9,951 bases of DNA from the NCBI RefSeq assembly GCF_000526215.1, contig NZ_JAFQ01000002.1, positions 1-9,951 of the forward strand. The letters run 5' to 3'. Shown one piece after another: positions 5,652-9,951 of the stretch. This stretch comes from Nocardia sp. BMG51109 (GTDB lineage Bacteria > Actinomycetota > Actinomycetes > Mycobacteriales > Mycobacteriaceae). The notes under the pieces are model-generated. The model was not told the origin of the DNA and did no database searches. It saw only the letters and a program-made list of their open reading frames with translations. Made by a program: the position numbers and the translations under genes. The number at the start of each line of letters is the position of its first letter. Position 1 is the first letter of the stretch.

Positions 5652-6671
5652 ATGAGCCCTACCGACACCGTTCTCGCAGCGTCCATCCAGACCATCGGCA
5701 CACCCTGGTTATGGACCGCCACCATCCTCGGTGTTATCGCGCTGCTGGTACTCGACTTCGTCGTCACCCGCAAGCCGCACGAGGTGTCGATGCGCGAGGC
5801 CGTCGGATGGACGATCTTCTACATCGCCCTGCCCGTCGTCTTCGGGCTCGTCATCTGGGCCGCGTACGGCGGCACGCCCGGGACCGAATTCTTCACCGGC
5901 TACGTGCTGGAGAAATCGCTGTCGGTCGACAACCTGTTCGTCTTCATGCTGCTGCTGTCGGCCTTCGCCGTGCCGGCGGCGCTGGCACAGCGGGTGCTGC
6001 TGTTCGGCATCGTCGGCGCGCTGGTGCTGCGCGGCATCTTCATCGCCCTGGGCGCCGCCGCGCTCGCCTCGCTCGACTGGGCGTTCCTGCTGTTCGGCGC
6101 GATCCTGCTGGTGACGGCGGCGAAGTTGCTGGTCGACACCGCTCGCGGGAACGACCAGCACGTCGACATCTCGAGCATGCGATCGGTGCGACTACTGCGC
6201 AAGCTGATGCCGGTGACCGACGACTACCACGGCACCCGCATGACCGTGCGCGAGGCCGGCAAGCGCGCCCTGACGCCGCTGGCGCTGGTGGTCGCCGCCG
6301 TGATGGGTACCGACGTGGTCTTCGCCGTCGATTCGGTGCCCGCCGTGTACGGCGTCACCGGCGACCCGTACCTGGTGTTCGCCACCAACGCGTTCGCGCT
6401 GCTCGGACTGCGGGCGCTGTACTTCGTGCTGCAGGCGGCACTGTCGCGGCTGGTGCATCTGGCCTACGGGTTGGCGATCATCCTGGCGTTCATCGGCGTG
6501 AAGCTGGTGTTGCACTGGGCGCACGGCACCTGGGAGCAGGTCCCGACGATCCCGACCGTGGCCTCGCTGGGTGTGATCGTGGTGGTGCTCGCCATCGTGA
6601 CCGTGACCAGCCTGCGCGCGACGCGAGGGGCCGGCGAGGTCGATTCGGCGACAACGACGCCCCAGTCGTAG
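5652..6671 (+). CDS. TerC-family integral membrane protein, probable Mn2+ exporter
   Basis: This gene encodes 339 residues with about eight or nine hydrophobic segments (first at about 18-38). The start is ATG 5652 with AGGAG 8 nt upstream; an upstream in-frame GTG at 5622 lies inside the riboswitch and is rejected. TerC hallmarks are both present: LEKSLSVDNLFVF (residues 86-98) and the pseudo-repeat GTDVVFAVDSVPA (219-231). Their acidic residues (E88, D93, D221, D227) probably form the metal path. Alx/MntP-linked TerC proteins export manganese and may help load metal into exported enzymes, and older annotation links the family to tellurium resistance. The manganese riboswitch in front supports the manganese role here. 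The C-terminal tail is short, polar and cytoplasmic. There is no sign of an operon with the next gene. Confidence 0.93.
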   Translation: MSPTDTVLAASIQTIGTPWLWTATILGVIALLVLDFVVTRKPHEVSMREAVGWTIFYIALPVVFGLVIWAAYGGTPGTEFFTGYVLEKSLSVDNLFVFMLLLSAFAVPAALAQRVLLFGIVGALVLRGIFIALGAAALASLDWAFLLFGAILLVTAAKLLVDTARGNDQHVDISSMRSVRLLRKLMPVTDDYHGTRMTVREAGKRALTPLALVVAAVMGTDVVFAVDSVPAVYGVTGDPYLVFATNAFALLGLRALYFVLQAALSRLVHLAYGLAIILAFIGVKLVLHWAHGTWEQVPTIPTVASLGVIVVVLAIVTVTSLRATRGAGEVDSATTTPQS

Positions 6672-6724
6672 CGCCGAGCCGGACGGATGCTACGAGTTGC
6701 CCGCCGGATTCTCGCGACCATACT

Positions 6725-7239
6725 GTGAATCGTGCTGTTTCAACGGTTGCGCCGCATCGACCTGAGCCGGTGCACCGGGCCGTGGACGATCTACAGCTGT
6801 CGGAGGCGGTGTTCAAGACCTGTCCGTGGCAGCCGCGTGAGCTGGTGGAAACCGGCCTGCGACAGTGGCTGCGCTGCTGCGGTGCGGCCATGCGCGACGA
6901 CCAGGTGATCGGCATGCCCTCGCATGCCGTCGACGAGGCGTGGCATGGGCTCATTCTCTGCACCACCCGATACGCCCGATTCTGCGACGCGGCCTACGGC
7001 CGGTTCCTGCATCACTTTCCCGAGGGTGACGGCCGTCGAGCGGCTCCGGAGAGGCCGGAGATGCCATGGACTCCCAACTGGGCCGGACCGTCGTCGCGTG
7101 GTCGATGGTGGCCCGGCCGGGCGAGGAGTGTGTGCTGTGGGATCTCGACAGCAGGGTGGGCGTCGAACGGCCGTGGGGAATCCCGCGCGGACGCGTCGAG
7201 ATCATCGAATCCGACCTGCGCGCCGCCGATTCCCGCTGA
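6725..7239 (+). pseudogene. Actinobacterial conserved hypothetical (GRFLHH-domain), apparent one-base frameshift
   Basis: The first part reads in the frame of GTG 6725 and contains a helical domain: RELVETGLRQWLRCC, GMPSHAVDEAWHGLIL, then YARFCDAAYGRFLHHFPEGDG. This matches a family of actinobacterial hypothetical proteins with a WHxxIL...FC..AFGRFLHH core. The natural continuation, LGRTVVAWSMV, EECVLWDLDSRVGVERPWGI, is found from about 7060 to TGA 7237-7239, but in the -1 frame. One missing base between about 7030 and 7066, for example GGCCGGA read short at 7057-7058, would restore about 171 residues. Without correction the first frame runs on to 7453 as a proline-rich, non-family tail antisense to the next gene. 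No Shine-Dalgarno is visible; GTG 6770 or 6782 are alternative starts. Function is unknown. The two tryptophans and invariant histidines suggest an enzymatic or binding fold. Confidence 0.55.
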
Positions 7240-7257
7240 GGACCGGCCGGGTCCGGC

Positions 7258-7476
7258 TCAGCCGCCGCCGCAGCCTCCACCGCTGGAATCGCCACCACCG
7301 TCGCTAGAGGAAATGCCGACGCCACCCGAGTGGTACCGGCCGCCGCCGCATCCGGCGCGGCCGTACTCCCACCGGCCGTGCCTCCGCGGTGATGTGCCGG
7401 ACCGCACGCCCCACACGCCGACCGCGACAATGACGCCCACCATCGCCACATAGCCGATTACTCCCCCAATTCCCAT
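7258..7476 (-). CDS. Small single-membrane-segment Gly/Cys-rich protein, copy A
   Basis: This gene encodes 72 residues. One hydrophobic segment (about 3-24, GGVIGYVAMVGVIVAVGVW) is followed by a basic stop-transfer region (RSGTSPRRHGRW) and a tail of Gly, Ser and a few Cys ending GGGCGGG. Its tail would face the cytoplasm if the positive-inside rule holds. It is a tandem paralog of copy B, offset by 370 bp, sharing upstream sequence as well. No Shine-Dalgarno precedes the ATG. Instead TACGTT lies exactly 7 nt upstream, suggesting a leaderless transcript. It is convergent with the GRFLHH-domain gene, with stops 18 bp apart. Gly/Cys-rich tails occur fused to related helical domains in other actinobacterial proteins. 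Function is unknown. Confidence 0.7.
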   Translation of the reverse strand: MGIGGVIGYVAMVGVIVAVGVWGVRSGTSPRRHGRWEYGRAGCGGGRYHSGGVGISSSDGGGDSSGGGCGGG

Positions 7477-7483
7477 GTTCCGG

Positions 7484-7489
7484 AACGTA
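7484..7489 (-). promoter_or_regulatory. Leaderless -10 element of copy A
   Basis: TACGTT (minus strand) is followed by 7 nt and then ATG at 7476, so transcription should begin at or next to the start codon. Upstream, CTTCGGC and CTTTGGG align without gaps with the corresponding region of copy B. Confidence 0.5.
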
Positions 7490-7571
7490 TTCGGACTTCC
7501 CAAAGGTGCGCCGAAGATTCGGTTGCCGTGGCGTCTCGGTACTCGTCGATGGTGGCCCGGCACGGTGCGGC

Positions 7572-7846
7572 TCAGCTGCCCCGCCACCGCCGCCTCCACC
7601 GCAGCCGCCGCCTCCGCCGCCCCCGCAGGAGCCGCCGCCGCAGCCGCCTCCCCCACCGCAGCCGTTGCCGCTGTCGCCGCCGCCGAAGGAGCCGCCGTCC
7701 GAGTAGGTCCCGCCGCCGTATCCGGATCGGCCGTGCCGCCACCGGTCGCGCCGCCGGCGAGATCTGCCGGACCTCGCACTCCACACGCTGCCCGCGATGA
7801 CGACGAGCACCATGGCCACCCAGATGATTACTCCCGCTGTTCCCAT
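7572..7846 (-). pseudogene. Small single-membrane-segment Gly/Cys-rich protein, copy B, apparent frameshift near its stop
   Basis: The ATG at 7846 opens with MGTAGVIIWVAMVLVVIAG, one membrane segment parallel to copy A, then a very basic stretch (GRSRRRRDRWRHGR). A long Gly tail follows with single Cys residues (CGGGGGC, GGGSCGGG, GGGCGGG). As written, the Gly frame reads through into sequence homologous to the copy A promoter and stops only at 7304, overlapping copy A. If the four C's at 7579-7582 are really five, the frame ends GGG-GGC-AGC-TGA at 7572, giving 91 residues and a tail like copy A. That fits the paralog, so a one-base deletion or miscall is likely. The uncorrected alternative is a 180-residue protein with an unrelated C-terminus. 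Confidence 0.6.
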
Positions 7847-7853
7847 ACCGCGG

Positions 7854-7859
7854 ACGGTA
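7854..7859 (-). promoter_or_regulatory. Leaderless -10 element of copy B
   Basis: TACCGT on the minus strand is followed by 7 nt and ATG 7846. A direct repeat ATCTTTGGC, two copies 11 bp apart, lies just upstream, about one helical turn in spacing, and is partly kept in copy A. Confidence 0.5.
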
Positions 7860-7925
7860 GCCCGTCTCGCCAAAGATCGGCCAAAGATCCAGTTGCCGTG
7901 GCGGCGAACGGTACTCGACCGCGCG

Positions 7926-8096
7926 TCACGGTCCTTCGAAGCACCCGTCGTCGGGATCGCCGCACGTCTCGTCGCAGTAGCCGGTGTCGTCGTATCCGTG
8001 ACCGCCGTGGTTCCGGGAAAACGCCACCGACCTGCCGATGAGCACGACGCACCCGCAGATCAGGGCAATGGCCACGACCACGGTCACAGTTTCCAT
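7926..8096 (-). CDS. Small membrane protein with His/Gly/Asp/Cys tail (56 aa)
   Basis: This gene encodes 56 residues. A hydrophobic segment (residues 3-22, TVTVVVAIALICGCVVLIG) is followed by RSVAFSRNHGGHGYDD and a tail with CDETCGDPDDGCFEGP, so Cys, Asp and His are concentrated at the C-terminus. It has the same architecture as the two following Gly/Cys-rich genes, but the tail is acidic rather than glycine-rich. The ATG has no Shine-Dalgarno; TACGTT lies 7 nt before it, the same hexamer and spacing as copy A. It was found by reading the frame directly. The promoter geometry and family architecture make it believable. The CxxxC and CxxD/H-like spacing could bind metal, which is speculative. 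Function is unknown. Confidence 0.55.
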   Translation of the reverse strand: METVTVVVAIALICGCVVLIGRSVAFSRNHGGHGYDDTGYCDETCGDPDDGCFEGP

Positions 8097-8103
8097 GCAC
8101 CGC

Positions 8104-8109
8104 AACGTA
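8104..8109 (-). promoter_or_regulatory. Leaderless -10 element of the 56-aa gene
   Basis: TACGTT, minus strand, is followed by 7 nt and ATG 8096. It is identical in hexamer and spacing to the copy A element. Confidence 0.45.
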
Positions 8110-8158
8110 AGTACGGAGCCCTATGACCTGCTTAATGTTCGGTTGGAGGGCGGACCGG

Positions 8159-9924
8159 CTACGTCAGCTTCACCCGTGCCGCGAGGAAACGGTCCAGGGC
8201 GGGGGCGAACCGGTGGAAGTGGTATCGGAGATGGGCCTCCGGGGTGACGGGGACGACCGCGCGGCCGCGTTCGACGGCCTGGACGATCTGGGCGGCCACC
8301 TTCTCCGGGCCGTAGCCGCGCATCCGGTAGAGGTCGTCGTACCGGGTCTGCCTGTCGGCCTCCTCCTCGGCGGAGAGGCCCGAAAACCTGGTCGCGGCAA
8401 CAATATTGGTGTGCACGATGCCGGGGCAGATGGTGTGCACCTCGATGCCCTTGCCGGCCAGTTCGGCGCGCAGGCAGTCGGAGAACATGAACACCGCCGA
8501 CTTGCTGGTCGAGTACGCGCTGAACCCGCGCTGCGGGGTGTAGGCGGCCATGCTGGACAGGTTCACGATGTGCCCGCCGAGACCGCGTTCGGCCATCGCG
8601 GCGCCGAAGGTGCGGCAGCCGTTGACCACTCCCCCGAGGTTCACCCGCATCACCCGGTCGAATTCGGCCGCGCTGGTGGCGAAGAAATCGCCGGCCTGAC
8701 CGATGCCCGCGTTGTTGATCAGGATGTCGGGCACGCCGTGTGCGGCGAGCACGATGGCGGCGTGCTCGGCCACGGCGGTCTCGTCGGAGACGTCCAGCTC
8801 GTACGTGTGCGCGACACCCCCGGCGGCCGTGACGAGTTCGGCGGTCTGTTTCGCCGCCTCGAGATCGAGGTCCGACAGGACGATTTCGGCACCGCGCCGC
8901 GCGAACTCCAGCGCCGTCTCGCGGCCGATTCCGCTGCCGCCGCCGGTGATCACCACCAGGTTGTCGCCGAACGGACGGCGTTCCCGGCCCACCTCGGCCC
9001 GCCGCAGCCCCGCGCCTGCGGACCGCCGCCGATCGATTCGACGAGTTCGGTTGTGGCCGTGGCCAATAGTTCCGGATGCGAGAACGGCAGCCAGTGGCCT
9101 CCGCCGACCTCGCGCCGCCACAGTCGCGGCGCCCCACTGCCGGGTGTCGGCGTATCCCGCGGGCCGCACCGCGACATCGCGGCGCGCGATGATCAGCTGC
9201 ACCGGGACCTCGGTGCGGCGCTCCCGGGGGTTCAGCACGCGCTGCAGGATATTGGCGCGGTAGATCCGCATCCCGTCGAAGAAGTCCGCACGGAACGTCG
9301 GGCCCAATGCGACGTTCCGCGGGGAGGTTTCGTTCATCAGCCCGACGAAACGCTGCCAGACCTTCTCCATCGACAGCGGCCGCAGCACCACCTTCGGCAC
9401 ACCGGGTGTCATGAACAGGAAGGTGTACGTGGACGAGAGCAGCTGCGTGAACGGACCCCACATCGCGCCGCGAGACAGTTTGGCGCGCATCCACTTTTCC
9501 CATATGGTCGAGGTTCGGCCCGGACACCGAGGTGAACGACGCGATGCGATCGGCGGCGCGCGGCTCGCACACCGCCTCCCACATCTCGACCGAACCCCAA
9601 TCGTGCGCGAGCACGTGCACGGGCTCATCCGGGCTCACGGCGTCGGCGACGGCGAAGAAGTCGGCGGCGAACCGGTCCAGGCGATAGTCCTGCGTGCGCG
9701 CAGTACGGGTGGACCGGCCGTGCCCGCGGGTGTCGTAGGCTACGACGTGAAAGCGGTTGGCCAGCAACGGGACAACCCGGTCCCACAGATGGTGGTCGTC
9801 GGGCCAGCCGTGCACCAGCACCACGGTCTCGGCGTTCGGTGCGCCGTATTCGTAGACGGCAAGCTCGAATTCGCCCGCTGCGCACGGTCCGCTCGACATC
9901 CGCAAAGGGCCTCTCATCGGTCAC
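8159..9924 (-). pseudogene. ephD: EphD-like alpha/beta-hydrolase + short-chain dehydrogenase fusion, four frameshifts as written
   Basis: The start is GTG 9924 with GAAGGAG about 6 nt upstream; the stop is TAG 8161-8159. After undoing four one-base indels the span is 1764 bases, exactly 588 codons, close to the 592 aa of mycobacterial EphD. Domain 1 is an alpha/beta hydrolase of the epoxide-hydrolase type: VLVHGWPDDHHLWD, YDTRGHG, nucleophile Asp in LAHDWGS (about residue 108) and the base His in GGGHWLPFSHPE. Domain 2 is an SDR: VVITGGGSGIGRE for NADP(H), INNAGIGQAG, and catalytic AYSTSK. The disruptions lie at CCC 9874-9876 (one too many), TTTT 9495-9498 (one too many), CCCC 9132-9135 (one too many) and CCCC 9008-9011 (one too few). 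EphD has been linked to mycolic-acid composition. The SDR domain alone is intact (about 8159-9005), and its motifs remain complete. Confidence 0.82.
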
Positions 9925-9951
9925 TGTGTTCTCCTTCGGCGCTTCGTCGTG

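Noticed and set aside
7027..7080. Programmed -1 frameshifting in the GRFLHH gene
   Set aside because: The direction fits, but no slippery X XXY YYZ heptamer or following strong structure was found near the junction; mutation or miscall is simpler.
5483..7453. Very long plus-strand open frame covering the riboswitch, terC and beyond
   Set aside because: Over terC it is an Arg-rich shadow of the real TerC frame; only its 6725-7060 part carries recognisable family motifs.
7577..7690. Short GC-rich tandem repeat or CRISPR-like array
   Set aside because: The repetition is codon-level Gly (GGC/GGT) coding for the copy B tail; there are no regular spacers.
8123..9535. 470-codon plus-strand open frame opposite ephD
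   Set aside because: It has no recognisable domain and no ribosome binding site, and it lies antisense to clear hydrolase/SDR motifs; a high-GC third-codon shadow.

Overview
The window looks like high-GC actinobacterial DNA, most likely Nocardia or a close mycolic-acid-producing relative. This rests on the codon bias, a deazaflavin (F420)-dependent nitroreductase of the Ddn family, and an EphD-type alpha/beta-hydrolase plus short-chain dehydrogenase fusion, a gene best known from mycobacteria. Genus is an inference.

Region 1 (1-3686) appears to be one end of an integrated mobile element, probably an actinomycete integrative and conjugative element or similar island. A tyrosine integrase gene points away from a tRNA(CAU) gene and lies next to its 3' end, the usual site-specific insertion geometry. 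The element runs off the left edge. It carries, from right to left, the integrase, a SAM-dependent methyltransferase as possible cargo, a GntR/UTRA regulator on the plus strand, and a leftward operon of overlapping small genes: a helix-turn-helix protein (excisionase-like), a small basic protein and a cut-off membrane protein. The 354-base gap between the regulator and the operon holds four related near-palindromes placed on two divergent promoters. It also holds a strong plus-strand terminator inside the operon leader, which suggests a short antisense RNA.

Region 2 (3687-6671) is ordinary chromosome: tRNA(CAU), a Ddn-family nitroreductase, a convergent zinc-free quinone-oxidoreductase-like enzyme, and a TerC-family membrane protein. 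The TerC gene is preceded by a yybP-ykoY-type manganese riboswitch, whose P1 stem competes with a hairpin that covers the ribosome binding site.

Region 3 (6672-8158) is the least familiar. A plus-strand gene of the actinobacterial family ending its first domain in GRFLHH faces three small minus-strand genes, each with one membrane segment and a Gly/Cys-rich tail. Two of these are tandem duplicates. All three seem to be leaderless, each with a TAC-type -10 hexamer exactly 7 nt before ATG.

Region 4 (8159-9924) is an ephD-like gene that reads as one 587-residue protein only if four single-base indels are corrected, all at short homopolymers. Two genes in region 3 also need one-base corrections. 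Whether this clustering is sequencing error or real decay cannot be settled from the sequence alone.
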